Assembly: GCA_023439505.1 (NCBI GenBank)
Contig: JAEXNR010000007.1
Coordinates: 372,001 to 436,000 of the forward strand
Length of the DNA stretch: 64,000 nucleotides
Source: Bacillota bacterium
GTDB taxonomy: Bacteria; Bacillota; Clostridia; Lachnospirales; Lachnospiraceae
Direction: 5' to 3'
Both the position numbers and the translations under genes were made by a program. Position 1 is the stretch's first letter. The number at the start of each line of letters is the position of its first letter. Positions 15,310 through 24,771 of the stretch are shown in pieces. Under the pieces are notes generated by a model. That model worked only from the letters and a program-made list of their open reading frames with translations. It searched no databases and was not told the DNA's origin.

Positions 15310-16296
15310 ATGGAATTAAAACAACAGGTATTAAAAATACTCGAGGAAAACAGAGGCGTCAGCATGAACGGAGCCAAAATCGCGGATCAGCTCTTTGTCA
15401 CACGCAGCGCCGTTTGGAAAGCAATTAAGTCATTACAAAAGGATGGTTATGTCATCCATGCGGTCACGAACCGGGGATATTGTCTGATCTCTGATAACGA
15501 CATTGTATCCGCTGAAAGTATCCGCCCTTATCTGCGGGAAAGAGCCGCCGATTTCACTCTGGAAGTACGTGAAAGTGTCACCTCCACCAATACCCTTGCC
15601 AAGGAACTGGCCGGTCAGGGTGCCGGAGAAGGAACCGTAATCATCGCCAGAGAACAGACCGAGGGCAGGGGAAGAATGGGAAGAACTTTCTATTCTCCCA
15701 GTGCAACAGGAATCTATTTTTCTATGATCCTGCGGCCAAAGTTAACCATTGAAGATTCTCTGCTGATTACCACTGCTGCCGCTGTCGCCGTGGTACAGGC
15801 CATTGAGCGTGTCACCGGTGTAGATGCCCGGATCAAATGGGTAAATGATATCTTTGTAAATGACAAAAAGGTATGCGGCATCTTAACGGAAGCATCCTTA
15901 AATTTTGAGAACGGCGGTCTGGAATATGCTGTTGTAGGTATTGGCTTAAATGTGGCAACCGCAGAGTTTCCTGATGAAATTCGCTCTGTTGCCGGAGCAA
16001 TTCTATCCGATAAACCCGGGGATGCTCCCATCACCTCCCTGCTGGTGGCCGAGGTTCTGAATAATATCTCCTCCATGATGGACTCTTTGACCAGCAAAAA
16101 ATACCTGGAGGAATACAAGGAACATTCTTTCCTCCTTGGGAAAGATATTCTGGTGTTAAAAGGCAATGATAAAATCAAAGCCAGAGCCGTTGATATCGAT
16201 GACAGGGCAAGGCTTGTCGTTGAATATGAAGATAACACCCTAGAAGCACTAACGTCCGGTGAAGTTAGTGTCCGTCCGATTTTGAACGAACGCTGA
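15310..16296 (+). CDS. birA: Bifunctional biotin protein ligase / biotin operon repressor
   Basis: A 328-residue BirA. An N-terminal winged helix (MNGAKIADQLFVTRSAVWKA) is followed by the BPL_LplA/LipB catalytic domain, with GRGRMGRTFYSPSATGIYFS as the biotinyl-AMP loop and KWVNDIFVNDKKVCGIL, and a small C-terminal SH3-like domain. It attaches biotin to carboxylase subunits in the cytoplasm and, in the presence of the HTH domain, also represses biotin genes. The start at 15310 has AGGA nine bases upstream; an ATG at 15268 lies before the promoter -10 hexamer and is rejected. It is co-oriented with bioY 52 bases downstream, and the operator before it indicates autoregulation. Confidence 0.95.
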   Translation: MELKQQVLKILEENRGVSMNGAKIADQLFVTRSAVWKAIKSLQKDGYVIHAVTNRGYCLISDNDIVSAESIRPYLRERAADFTLEVRESVTSTNTLAKELAGQGAGEGTVIIAREQTEGRGRMGRTFYSPSATGIYFSMILRPKLTIEDSLLITTAAAVAVVQAIERVTGVDARIKWVNDIFVNDKKVCGILTEASLNFENGGLEYAVVGIGLNVATAEFPDEIRSVAGAILSDKPGDAPITSLLVAEVLNNISSMMDSLTSKKYLEEYKEHSFLLGKDILVLKGNDKIKARAVDIDDRARLVVEYEDNTLEALTSGEVSVRPILNER

Positions 16297-16348
16297 CCAT
16301 GGACCTATAATCCAACTGATGAAAATAGTATAAGAGAGGTAATACCCT

Positions 16349-16930
16349 ATGAATTCTGTACAAAATAATGCAATTAATAAAACTTCCGGTAAAATAGTTA
16401 TCAAAGATATCGTTTTGATCGGTATGTTTACCGCTCTCATCTGCGTGATGGCGCAGCTGATTATTCCCATCCAGCCGATTCCCTTCACGCTTTCCCTGGT
16501 TTCCCTGTTCCTTGCGGGAGCACTTCTCAGTCCGAGAAATGCACTTCTCGCTGCACTAGCCTACCTTCTTCTTGGCACCTTTGGACTTCCGGTATTTGCA
16601 AATATGCAGGCAGGGCCCCAATATCTCACCGGAATGACCGGCGGCTATCTTATGGCCTATCCACTTATGTCCTTCCTTCCTGCACTTGGTTACAAATACG
16701 TTAAGAAAAATAAAGTAATCGGATTAACCCTGGGCATGGTCATCTCCCTGCTCCTTTGCTACTTCTTTGGCACTCTTTGGTTTACCTTTGTTTCCGGTAC
16801 CGGTTTCAATGACGCACTTATTTTGTGTGTGTATCCTTATGTTCCTTTTGATCTTGTTAAGATTGCAGTATCCGTTGTGTTGGGCGTGAGTCTTCGAAAG
16901 ACTGCATTAAAACAGTTTTTTGTTTCTTAG
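16349..16930 (+). CDS. bioY: Biotin transporter BioY (ECF S component)
   Basis: A 193-residue membrane protein of the BioY family. It has about six hydrophobic helices and the family marks LIIPIQPIPFTLSLVSLFLAG, where PIPFTLS is diagnostic, and GPQYLTGMTGGYLMAYP. BioY binds biotin and works with the shared ECF ATPases and EcfT, which are not in this window. Directly downstream of birA and probably on its transcript, so uptake would be repressed when biotin is plentiful. No separate BirA box is seen in the 52-base gap. Confidence 0.93.
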   Translation: MNSVQNNAINKTSGKIVIKDIVLIGMFTALICVMAQLIIPIQPIPFTLSLVSLFLAGALLSPRNALLAALAYLLLGTFGLPVFANMQAGPQYLTGMTGGYLMAYPLMSFLPALGYKYVKKNKVIGLTLGMVISLLLCYFFGTLWFTFVSGTGFNDALILCVYPYVPFDLVKIAVSVVLGVSLRKTALKQFFVS

Positions 16931-16965
16931 TTCCAATGATATAATGCCATTTGAAAATCCATGAT

Positions 16966-17043
16966 AAAGGGATGCCGTTAACTTATGAATTTGACAGACC
17001 AACCTAAGGTCAGACAAATTCTAAAATTTGCGGCATCCTTTCT
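16966..17043. terminator. Bidirectional stem-loop between bioY and SNF2 gene
   Basis: AAAGGGATGCCG pairs with CGGCATCCTTT, one base unpaired. Inside lies a second helix GAATTTGACAGACC (16987-17000) / GGTCAGACAAATTC (17008-17021), with two mismatches. The element sits between two converging genes and can serve both; the plus-strand copy is followed by TTTCTT. Confidence 0.7.
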
Positions 17044-17074
17044 TACGATCCTCTGATTGCAGAAATCAAATACT

Positions 17075-20000
17075 TTATTTCAGCGGAGTAAATAACTCCT
17101 CCAGCTCTTCTCTTGTCAGCGTGTTGATAAATACCTCTTTGGAACTGATAATCGTATCTGAAAGCTCCTTCTTTTTCTTTTGAAGCTTATAAATCTTCTC
17201 TTCTATCGTTCCCTTGGTGATCAGCTTCATCACATGAACCTTATTTTGCTGTCCGATGCGATAAGCACGATCCGTAGCCTGATCCTCTACTGCCGGATTC
17301 CACCATGGATCATAGTGGATTACCGTATCCGCTCCTGTCAGATTCAGCCCTGTTCCGCCGGCCTTTAAGGAAATCAAAAACACTTTCCCCTCCCCGCCGT
17401 TAAAGCGTTTAACAAAGTCATTCCGCTCCTGTGTCGGAGTTGAGCCCTCCAGATAGAAATAAGTGATATCCAGATCCTTAAGTTCATTCTCTATGATCCG
17501 TAGCATGGAAGTAAACTGGGAGAATACAAGAATGCGATGCTCATTGGCAATTGCATCTGTAATTACCTCCATCAAAAGCTCCAGCTTCCCGCTTCCTCCC
17601 TGATAATTCTCGATAAAAGTGGACGGGTGACAGCAGATCTGGCGGAGCCTTGTGAGGGCCGCAAGAATTTTAATGCTGCTGCTTTTCACACCATGTTCTT
17701 CAAACTCAGAATGAAGCTCATTTCTGATACTCTCCAGATAAGACAGATAAACCATCTTCTGCCCCTCTGACAATTCCGTCAGCATCTTTGTTTCATATTT
17801 ATCCGGTAATTCAGTTAATACATCCTTCTTCATTCTGCGCAGGATGAAGGGGGAGATATGCTGGTGAAGATCATTCAGGGCTTCTTCATCTTCCTTTAGA
17901 ATCGGCTTCTCATAAACCTCAACAAATTTGGAATGACTATTTAAGTATCCCGGCATGATAAAATCAAAGATGGACCATAATTCTGATAAGCTATTTTCAA
18001 TGGGAGTACCGGTGAGGGCAAAATGGTGCCCTGCTCTGATACGTTTCACGGATTTTGCATTTAAGGAAGAATCATTTTTGATAAATTGTGCTTCATCGAT
18101 AAATACGGTATGAAAAAATATCTTCTCATACAGGGTAATGTCTCTTCGTATTAAGGGATAGGAAGTAATCAGGGCGTCATATTCCTGATAGCGTTCAATG
18201 GTATCCATCCGTTCGGCAGGATTTCCGCTCACCACCGCAGCACGGATAAATGGTGCGAAATTCTCCAATTCGTCCAGCCAGTTATAGATTAAAGAGGTTG
18301 GACACACGATCAGATAAAGATGATGCTCCTCTAAACTTTTCGGTTTGCCATCCCCCATAATTCCGGAAGCCATATAAACAATGGATTGCAAGGTCTTACC
18401 CAGTCCCATATCATCTGCGAGAATTCCTCCAAGCTCATTATCTGCAAGTGTTCTCAGCCACTTATAACCCGTAACCTGATAGGGTCTTAGTTCGGCCAGA
18501 ATCCCATCTACCATAGGATAATCCGTAACACCGGGGTTCAGGATTCGTTCTGTTAAGGCCGAGAAGTCAGGGTCCTTCTCAAGAACAAATTCTTTATCGG
18601 AAAATGCTTTATCAAGATATACAGCATGCTGCTTTCCAAGTAGTATTTTATCTTCCTTCAGGTTATCTCCATCAATATTAAGTGAGTTGATAATCTGTGA
18701 AACCTCATTCATCGTCTGATCATCCAGATTAATAAAGCTTCCGCTTTTTAATCGGAAGTACTTCTTCTTAATCTGATAGGAATGAAGCAGATCCATTAAT
18801 TCTTCTCTTGGAATTCCTTCAAAGGACAGATCCAGTTCCATCATATTGATGTCGGAATTCAAACGGACCCCGGCCTTAAAGTTACCTGGCTGGCGAATCC
18901 CCATTTTCCTGAAATCTTCCGAATAGTAAAGTGCGGCAACCGTCTCCAGATCCATAACTTTTCCTGTTAAAAATTCGTAGATCCTATCCTCTGCCTTTAG
19001 TAAATAGAAGTTTTTAAAGGGGAGAAATCCCATTTGGAGCAACTCTGTAATGATGGCGTCCTCTTTTTCCCTTTGTCGTACAATAATATAGGAACCTGCG
19101 CTGGCATTCTCGAAAGAGTTGAATTCATAGTCTCCGTACCGGTATTTCAGCTCGGCTTTTATTCCGCTTTTATATTTATCAAAGAATATCTTAGCCTCCA
19201 TGCTGCACGTAATATATCTGCTCTTTAATTCCTCCGGTACATCCAGTATCATTGTTTCACTGATTCTTGGTAATACATATTCCAGAAAACTGGTTTTACA
19301 TTCGCCGCGAAAAACCAGTGGCTCCTTATCTCGTCCAAGACTGTTGTAAAAAGGTTTAAAGTTCCTGATAAATTTATTATCCGGAAGATAAACGGCTCCG
19401 TCAAAATACAGGAGTTCTCCCGTCTCGGTAATGGGCAGCACAGCTTCCTTTTCCTGATAGTTAATCATAACGGAATCTTCCTCCAGGGTAAGCTGAAGGG
19501 AAATTTTAGGATTTCCTCTCACAAAGCAGACATCCGGATATACTTTACCATATAATTCCAGAGTAAATCTGGAATGGTTTAGGATTTCCAGCAGTTTAAC
19601 CAGCATTTTTCTGGTAATAATCATCTGAGATTTGGTAAATATCTTGGAGAAATGCGTGTTATCTACAACCTCCTGTATTTCATAGATTTCCAGCAAATAA
19701 TCCAATAACGCGAGAGATGGCTTATCAAAGGTACTCTCTCCGTAGATATATTTAAATTCTTTGCCTAGAACAAAGCTTTCGTGATGATAAATATCGGCAA
19801 GAAATTTTTTCATTGTCTGAACCTTGTATTTACGGTTACTGCCGCCGCGAAGAGAAACCATTGCTCTTGCCGCATCTCCCTTTAAAATGGCCGGTATTGT
19901 GATGACCGTTTCCAGCTGGAAGGTTTCTCCAACCAAGACTGTATCTTCCTGAGAGACAAAATAATCCAACAGCTGCATCACTTTTCTCTCCTCCGGGTTC

Positions 20001-20311
20001 TTTGTCCCAGTAACCATGGTTCTTTCCTGGTATTTCAAAATAAAAAGCAAGGCAGCTACAACATGCTTGCAGGCACCCTGATCTTTTAATCTGGAAGGGC
20101 AATTACAGCTATAATCAAAGGTTCCACCCTCCTGCTCATCAACAGATACTGAATAATTATAATTGCCTTTCACGACCAATCGATACTGTTTTGTTGTATT
20201 AGAATAAGTCGCATTCATAATACGATTATCCTTATAATATTGTACTCCTCTGGCATACACTGTATCATTCGAAGCCAAGTTTCGAATTCCAGTCCGTGAA
20301 ATTTGAATCAT
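17075..20311 (-). CDS. SNF2-family DEAD/DEAH helicase with SWIM zinc finger
   Basis: A 1078-residue Swi2/Snf2 ATPase. A SWIM finger near residues 67-90 (CNCPSRLKDQGACKHVVAAL, CxCxnCxH) is followed by a long linker of a bacterial SNF2-associated type. The ATPase core has Walker A DDMGLGKT at about residue 637, the DEAQ box DEAQFIKN near 742 and the C-terminal helicase motif QATDRAYRIGQ. Such proteins translocate on double-stranded DNA and are thought to remodel nucleoid or RNA polymerase complexes (compare RapA/HepA and YwqA); the precise role here is unknown. It is monocistronic, converging with bioY. Confidence 0.92.
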   Translation of the reverse strand: MIQISRTGIRNLASNDTVYARGVQYYKDNRIMNATYSNTTKQYRLVVKGNYNYSVSVDEQEGGTFDYSCNCPSRLKDQGACKHVVAALLFILKYQERTMVTGTKNPEERKVMQLLDYFVSQEDTVLVGETFQLETVITIPAILKGDAARAMVSLRGGSNRKYKVQTMKKFLADIYHHESFVLGKEFKYIYGESTFDKPSLALLDYLLEIYEIQEVVDNTHFSKIFTKSQMIITRKMLVKLLEILNHSRFTLELYGKVYPDVCFVRGNPKISLQLTLEEDSVMINYQEKEAVLPITETGELLYFDGAVYLPDNKFIRNFKPFYNSLGRDKEPLVFRGECKTSFLEYVLPRISETMILDVPEELKSRYITCSMEAKIFFDKYKSGIKAELKYRYGDYEFNSFENASAGSYIIVRQREKEDAIITELLQMGFLPFKNFYLLKAEDRIYEFLTGKVMDLETVAALYYSEDFRKMGIRQPGNFKAGVRLNSDINMMELDLSFEGIPREELMDLLHSYQIKKKYFRLKSGSFINLDDQTMNEVSQIINSLNIDGDNLKEDKILLGKQHAVYLDKAFSDKEFVLEKDPDFSALTERILNPGVTDYPMVDGILAELRPYQVTGYKWLRTLADNELGGILADDMGLGKTLQSIVYMASGIMGDGKPKSLEEHHLYLIVCPTSLIYNWLDELENFAPFIRAAVVSGNPAERMDTIERYQEYDALITSYPLIRRDITLYEKIFFHTVFIDEAQFIKNDSSLNAKSVKRIRAGHHFALTGTPIENSLSELWSIFDFIMPGYLNSHSKFVEVYEKPILKEDEEALNDLHQHISPFILRRMKKDVLTELPDKYETKMLTELSEGQKMVYLSYLESIRNELHSEFEEHGVKSSSIKILAALTRLRQICCHPSTFIENYQGGSGKLELLMEVITDAIANEHRILVFSQFTSMLRIIENELKDLDITYFYLEGSTPTQERNDFVKRFNGGEGKVFLISLKAGGTGLNLTGADTVIHYDPWWNPAVEDQATDRAYRIGQQNKVHVMKLITKGTIEEKIYKLQKKKKELSDTIISSKEVFINTLTREELEELFTPLK

Positions 20312-20379
20312 ATATGCACACCTTTCTTAACTTGTATCCTACTATTATACCATAATCTGAAGAAAAAGTGTTACTGAAT
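20312..20379. other. Upstream region of the SNF2 gene, nothing further seen
   Basis: This is the left part of a 446-bp gap that also contains the small ORF, the 24-bp repeat and the pyrB promoter. AAGAAAGG lies shortly before the SNF2 start. No other feature is visible. Confidence 0.5.
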
Positions 20380-20607
20380 TTAATAGATTCTTACTTCTTC
20401 TGAAAAATAACGGATATGATCTCCCCTTCGAATGAAATCGGGACAAAATAACTTTCCGGCTAAAAGTTGATCGTCATGTTCCGGAACGCTCTGCATCTTA
20501 TTGAGAGAACAGTTATTGATGATTTTGCTGAACTCATTCGTTTGACCTTCTTTCGAATGCGTGTTCTGGCCAACATAAGAAGTGTTGCTATTATCCGATT
20601 TTACCAC
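20380..20607 (-). CDS. Hypothetical small ORF (75 aa)
   Basis: An open frame of 75 residues beginning at a GTG that overlaps a direct repeat. The protein is hydrophilic with no recognised domain (it ends ...GDHIRYFSEEVRIY). No ribosome binding site precedes the GTG, and the upstream sequence is AT-rich repeat. Base composition is similar to the coding neighbours, so it may be a real small gene or the remnant of a longer one. Low confidence. Confidence 0.25.
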   Translation of the reverse strand: MVKSDNSNTSYVGQNTHSKEGQTNEFSKIINNCSLNKMQSVPEHDDQLLAGKLFCPDFIRRGDHIRYFSEEVRIY

Positions 20608-20652
20608 TATATAATATTTTGATTTTTACACTATATAATATTTTGATTTTTA
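20605..20652. repeat. 24-bp direct repeat, two copies
   Basis: CACTATATAATATTTTGATT plus TTTA occurs at 20605-20628 and again, identical and adjacent, at 20629-20652. Each copy contains TATAAT-like sequence on the plus strand. The repeat ends two bases before the -35 element of the pyrB promoter. Confidence 0.85.
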
Positions 20653-20654
20653 TC

Positions 20655-20683
20655 TTGATCTTTTAAAGTTATCATATTATAAT
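20655..20683 (+). promoter_or_regulatory. pyrBI promoter
   Basis: TTGATC at 20655-20660, a 17-base spacer and TATAAT at 20678-20683. The leader to the pyrB start is about 67 bases. I find no PyrR-type attenuator hairpin in it. Confidence 0.75.
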
Positions 20684-20757
20684 ATTTAGTTAGGAATCAA
20701 AAAAAGAACATATATTTTTGATGTCAATTTGATCATTCACAACATACGGAGGTAACT

Positions 20758-21678
20758 ATGAAACATATTATCAGTCCTACTGACCTTACTGTTTCTGAAT
20801 TAAGTGAAATTCTTGACTTAGCTGAAGAAATAATTCAAAACCCCAGGAAATACGCCGATGTGTGCCGTGGCAAAAAGCTGGCAACGCTATTTTATGAACC
20901 AAGTACCCGAACACGTTTAAGCTTTGAGGCGGCCATGTTAAATCTTGGCGGCAGTATTCTTGGTTTTTCATCCGCTGATTCCAGTTCAGCTTCCAAAGGA
21001 GAAAGTGTTGCCGATACCATACGAGTAATTTCCTCCTACGCTGATATTTGTGCAATGCGTCATCCAAAGGAAGGCGCCCCCTTAGTAGCATCTATTCATT
21101 CTTCCATTCCTGTTATCAATGCCGGAGACGGCGGTCATAATCATCCCACCCAAACCTTAACTGATTTATTAACAATTAAAAATTTAAAAGGACGGCTAAA
21201 TAATTTAACCGTTGGTTTTTGTGGTGATTTAAAATTCGGACGTACCGTGCACTCCTTAATTGATGCTCTGGCACGATATGAAAACATCAAATTGGTGTTA
21301 GTCTCTCCGGAAGAGCTCAGAGTTCCTGCTTATATCAGAGAGGAAGTACTGGAAGCGAACCACATCCAGTATAGAGAAAGCCGTATCCTGGAACATGCGC
21401 TACCTGAGCTGGATATTCTTTATATGACCCGCGTCCAGAGAGAACGTTTCTTTAATGAAGAGGACTACATTCGTTTAAAAGATATCTATATTCTTGATGC
21501 GCAAAAAATGACCTATGCAAAGAAGGACATGCTGGTACTACATCCACTCCCCAGAGTCAATGAGATTTCAACAGAAGTGGACGACGATCCGCGGGCCGTA
21601 TACTTTAAACAGGCAGAATATGGTGTCTATGTGCGAATGGCTCTTATCATGAAATTATTGGAGGTGGCAGAATGCTAA
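20758..21678 (+). CDS. pyrB: Aspartate carbamoyltransferase, catalytic subunit
   Basis: A 306-residue catalytic chain that joins carbamoyl phosphate and aspartate in pyrimidine synthesis. Visible motifs are FYEPSTRTRLSFEAAML (carbamoyl-phosphate loop), HPTQTLTDLLTI and LHPLPRVNEI. The length is standard. A CGGAGG site precedes the ATG. It overlaps pyrI by seven bases, so the two subunits are translated together and should form the regulated B2-type dodecamer of catalytic and regulatory chains, inhibited by nucleotides. No other pyr gene is adjacent. Confidence 0.97.
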   Translation: MKHIISPTDLTVSELSEILDLAEEIIQNPRKYADVCRGKKLATLFYEPSTRTRLSFEAAMLNLGGSILGFSSADSSSASKGESVADTIRVISSYADICAMRHPKEGAPLVASIHSSIPVINAGDGGHNHPTQTLTDLLTIKNLKGRLNNLTVGFCGDLKFGRTVHSLIDALARYENIKLVLVSPEELRVPAYIREEVLEANHIQYRESRILEHALPELDILYMTRVQRERFFNEEDYIRLKDIYILDAQKMTYAKKDMLVLHPLPRVNEISTEVDDDPRAVYFKQAEYGVYVRMALIMKLLEVAEC

Positions 21679-22100
21679 ATATCGGTGTATTAAATCAGGG
21701 CATAGTGATTGATCATATCAAAGCAGGCGGAGCAATGAAAATCTATTCCTATTTAAACCTTGAAAACCTTGATTACAGCGTTGCCATCATAAAAAATGCC
21801 AAAAGCAATAAGATGGGAAAGAAAGATATCATAAAGATAGAGGGTACATTAGAGGACCTGGATCTCGACATCCTGGGTGCTCTGGATCATCAGATTACCA
21901 TTAATATCATTGAAAACGGTAAAATCATTGCGAAAAAGAATCCCACTCTGCCGGAACGTGTAAACAATGTATTAAAGTGCAAAAACCCAAGATGTATCAC
22001 TTCCATTGAACAGGGATTGCCCCATACCTTCAAGCTGACGGATAAAAATAACGGTGTGTATCGCTGTATCTACTGTGAACAATCCTTCGAGCGAAGATAA
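21672..22100 (+). CDS. pyrI: Aspartate carbamoyltransferase, regulatory subunit
   Basis: A 142-residue PyrI. The N-terminal allosteric domain (GIVIDHIKAGGAMKIYSYL) binds nucleotides. The C-terminal zinc domain has CKNPRC and CIYCE, giving the C-x4-C and C-x2-C ligands that hold the contact with PyrB. The start ATG lies inside the end of pyrB, with GGAGG seven bases upstream. At 142 residues it is slightly shorter than the E. coli protein but contains both domains. A strong terminator follows. Confidence 0.96.
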   Translation: MLNIGVLNQGIVIDHIKAGGAMKIYSYLNLENLDYSVAIIKNAKSNKMGKKDIIKIEGTLEDLDLDILGALDHQITINIIENGKIIAKKNPTLPERVNNVLKCKNPRCITSIEQGLPHTFKLTDKNNGVYRCIYCEQSFERR

Positions 22101-22110
22101 TTCTAAATAA

Positions 22111-22163
22111 GGCTGCTGCAAAATCACAAATATAATTCTATGATTTTGCAACAGCCCGTTTTT
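22111..22163 (+). terminator. Terminator after pyrBI
   Basis: GGCTGCTGCAAAATCA and TGATTTTGCAACAGCC form a long stem with one internal mismatch, followed by CGTTTTT. It ends the pyrBI transcript and may also serve the converging superoxide dismutase gene. Confidence 0.88.
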
Positions 22164-22176
22164 CTTCTGAAGTCGT

Positions 22177-22761
22177 TTATAAAATCCCCATCCTCTCACC
22201 CACAACATCCCAATTAATATTTTTCATAAAATTATTGATATATTCGTCCTTATTCGTTGCATATTCCAGGAAATACGCATGCTCATACATATCAAGTACC
22301 AGCATCGGTGCGTAGTAAGCTATATTCCCCAAATCATGGGCATCCAGACTGATGTTTCTTAATCTTGAGCTTCTCTGGTCGTAGGCAAGTACCGCCCAAC
22401 CCCTGCTGGCTTTTGCCGTTGCGATAAAATCCTGCGTCCAGCTTTGCATACTACCAAAATCCTGCGCAATCTGAACTGCTGTTATCTGATTTGGCTCCTG
22501 CGTTGTACCTCCGATATTCTCAAAATATAGCTCATGCAGGATTACACCATCCAGCGCGAATGTCTCGCCCCGTTTTAATTCCCTGTAATAGCTAAAGGTT
22601 GTATTAGACTGATCCCTCTGTGCATCGCCATGCGCCAGAATCTCGTCGATCTGGTTAATCTTTTCTACGTAGCCTTCATATAATTTCATATGGGCATCGA
22701 ATTGTTCCTTATTGATAACAGTAATATCATCGGTATAACGAAACGGAATTTTTTCTATCAT
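22177..22761 (-). CDS. Iron/manganese-type superoxide dismutase
   Basis: A 194-residue Fe/Mn-SOD family protein that would convert superoxide to peroxide and oxygen. The four metal ligands are recognisable: a histidine in FDAHMKLY, a histidine in ILHELYFENIGG, and Asp and His in LDMYEHAYFLEY. The usual NHxxFW block is changed to LHELYFEN, and the AWVWL segment reads GWAVLAYDQ, so it is a divergent member, as often in Clostridia. It converges with pyrBI. A TGGTATAAT extended -10 lies at about 22854-22862 upstream. Metal preference cannot be told from sequence alone. Confidence 0.85.
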   Translation of the reverse strand: MIEKIPFRYTDDITVINKEQFDAHMKLYEGYVEKINQIDEILAHGDAQRDQSNTTFSYYRELKRGETFALDGVILHELYFENIGGTTQEPNQITAVQIAQDFGSMQSWTQDFIATAKASRGWAVLAYDQRSSRLRNISLDAHDLGNIAYYAPMLVLDMYEHAYFLEYATNKDEYINNFMKNINWDVVGERMGIL

Positions 22762-22967
22762 AATAACCTCCTAAACGATGTTGGAAATTTAATCCCAAAT
22801 GAATTGATAGCATTTCATAAGCATGTGATATTAAATCATACGAGCCTATCCCATTAATTATACCAATTTCATAAAACTTCCTTTCTGTGATTTTATAAGT
22901 TTACTAGGTGTCATTCCATGTATCCTGCTATCTGTAGACGCTCATAGGTATGGCCTTCCCGGCACGT

Positions 22968-23003
22968 AGAAAGAGCTTCGGACCATCATCCGAAGCTCTT
23001 TCT
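22968..23003 (-). terminator. Strong hairpin after fhs
   Basis: AGAAAGAGCTTCGGA (22968-22982) and TCCGAAGCTCTTTCT (22989-23003) are perfect 15-base arms with a six-base loop. The hairpin begins six bases past the fhs stop codon. It lacks a long U-run on the minus strand (TCTTTCTACG), so it may act as terminator or as 3' end protector. Confidence 0.75.
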
Positions 23004-23008
23004 GCTAT

Positions 23009-24679
23009 TTAAAATAATCCTGTAATTCTTCCTTCCTCATTCACATCGATTCTTTCTGCAGCCGGAACCTTAGGCAGCCCCGGCATTGTCATAACCGTTC
23101 CGGTTATGGCAACAATGAAACCTGCTCCTGCAGATACATATACCTCACGAATATTAATGGTAAATCCGGTGGGTCTTCCAAGCTTTGTTGCATCATCGGA
23201 TAAGGAATATTGATTCTTCGCCATACAGATCGGCATATCATGATAGCCGAGACTTTCTATGGTTTTGATTGCACTATCTGCACCCGGATCATAAGTAACC
23301 CCGTCCGCACCATAAATCTCTTTGGCTATGGTTTCGATCTTCTCTTTTATCGGTAATTTCACGTCGTAGATGGGTTTATAACGGCTCTCTTTCTTCTCCA
23401 TGGTCATCAGAACCTTCTGCGCCAGATCCAGTCCTCCGGCACCTCCCATTTCCCATACCTCACTCAGGGAAAACTCACAACCCCGGTCCTCACAGAATTC
23501 TTTTACATAGAATAATTCTGCATCAGAATCAGTAACGAAGCGGTTTAAGGTAACGACTACAGGTACCCCATACTTTTGAAGATTCTGAATATGTTTTTCC
23601 AGATTTACAATTCCGTCTTTCAAGGCGGTCAGATTTTCTTTGGACAGATCAGCCTTTGCTACACCACCATTGTATTTGAGAGCCCGGACCGTAGCCACCA
23701 AAACAATCGCATCCGGTTTTAGTCCTGCGATCTGGCACTTGATATCCAAAAACTTTTCCGCACCCAGGTCAGCCCCGAATCCGGCTTCCGTAACCACCAC
23801 ATCCGCAAGCTTTAATGCCGTCTTCGTTGCCCTTACACTATTACAGCCGTGGGCAATATTGGCAAACGGGCCGCCATGAATGATAGCGGGCGTATTTTCC
23901 ACTGTCTGAATTAAATTTGGTTTCATAGCATCCTTGAGTAACGCCGCCATGGCTCCGACAGCATTTAACTGCTTTGCAAGAACCGGCTTCCCGTCACAGG
24001 AGTATGCCACGACAATTCGTCCCAACCGTTCCTTTAAATCTTTCATACTTTCCGCAAGACAGAGTACCGCCATGATCTCAGACGCTACGGTAATAATAAA
24101 GTGATCTTCCCTTACAATACCATCCGCTTTACGACCCAGTCCCACCACAATATTTCTTAATACTCTGTCATTCATGTCCACACAGCGTTTCCATACAATC
24201 TGATTTGCATCTATATTTAATGCATTGCCCTGTTGAATATGATTGTCCAGCATGGCTGCAAGCAGATTGTTGGCGGAGGTAATTGCATGAAAATCTCCTG
24301 TGAAATGCAAATTCAGATCCTCCATCGGAACTACCTGTGCATATCCGCCGCCCGCCGCGCCTCCTTTGACCCCAAAGCAGGGTCCCAAAGAGGGTTCGCG
24401 CAGCGCAATTACCGATTTTACCTTCATTAATCCCAGTGCCTGTCCCAATCCCACTGTGGTGGTTGTCTTTCCCTCGCCTGCCGGGGTAGGATTAATTGCC
24501 GTCACCAGCACCAGCTTTCCATCCGGATTATTCTTTACCTTTTCCCACAATTCATCGGAAAGCTTAGCCTTATATCTGCCGTAAAACTCAAGATCATCCT
24601 CGTTGATGCCGAGTTGTGAAGCAATTTCTTTCACCGGCTTTAATTTTGCTTCCTGAGCAATCTGTATATCTGATTTCAT
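23009..24679 (-). CDS. fhs: Formate-tetrahydrofolate ligase
   Basis: A 556-residue ATP-dependent ligase making 10-formyl-THF from formate, used in one-carbon metabolism and, in acetogens, in the methyl branch of the Wood-Ljungdahl pathway. The P-loop-like NPTPAGEGKTTTTVGLGQAL near residues 64-83 and the GGAAGGGYAQVVPMEDLNLH block are typical, and the length is standard. A promoter with an 18-base spacer lies at 24742-24771. The gene stands alone, without folD or fchA nearby, so acetogenesis cannot be concluded. Confidence 0.97.
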   Translation of the reverse strand: MKSDIQIAQEAKLKPVKEIASQLGINEDDLEFYGRYKAKLSDELWEKVKNNPDGKLVLVTAINPTPAGEGKTTTTVGLGQALGLMKVKSVIALREPSLGPCFGVKGGAAGGGYAQVVPMEDLNLHFTGDFHAITSANNLLAAMLDNHIQQGNALNIDANQIVWKRCVDMNDRVLRNIVVGLGRKADGIVREDHFIITVASEIMAVLCLAESMKDLKERLGRIVVAYSCDGKPVLAKQLNAVGAMAALLKDAMKPNLIQTVENTPAIIHGGPFANIAHGCNSVRATKTALKLADVVVTEAGFGADLGAEKFLDIKCQIAGLKPDAIVLVATVRALKYNGGVAKADLSKENLTALKDGIVNLEKHIQNLQKYGVPVVVTLNRFVTDSDAELFYVKEFCEDRGCEFSLSEVWEMGGAGGLDLAQKVLMTMEKKESRYKPIYDVKLPIKEKIETIAKEIYGADGVTYDPGADSAIKTIESLGYHDMPICMAKNQYSLSDDATKLGRPTGFTINIREVYVSAGAGFIVAITGTVMTMPGLPKVPAAERIDVNEEGRITGLF

Positions 24680-24741
24680 TTCTTAATCCTGCCTTCCTGT
24701 ATCTTATTTTGCATGGATAATTTACTTTCAAATTCTAACTT

Positions 24742-24771
24742 ATTATACATGAAGCAATCCCCGAATTTCAA
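24742..24771 (-). promoter_or_regulatory. fhs promoter
   Basis: On the minus strand TTGAAA (24766-24771), an 18-base spacer and TATAAT (24742-24747), about 65 bases before the start codon. Confidence 0.65.
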
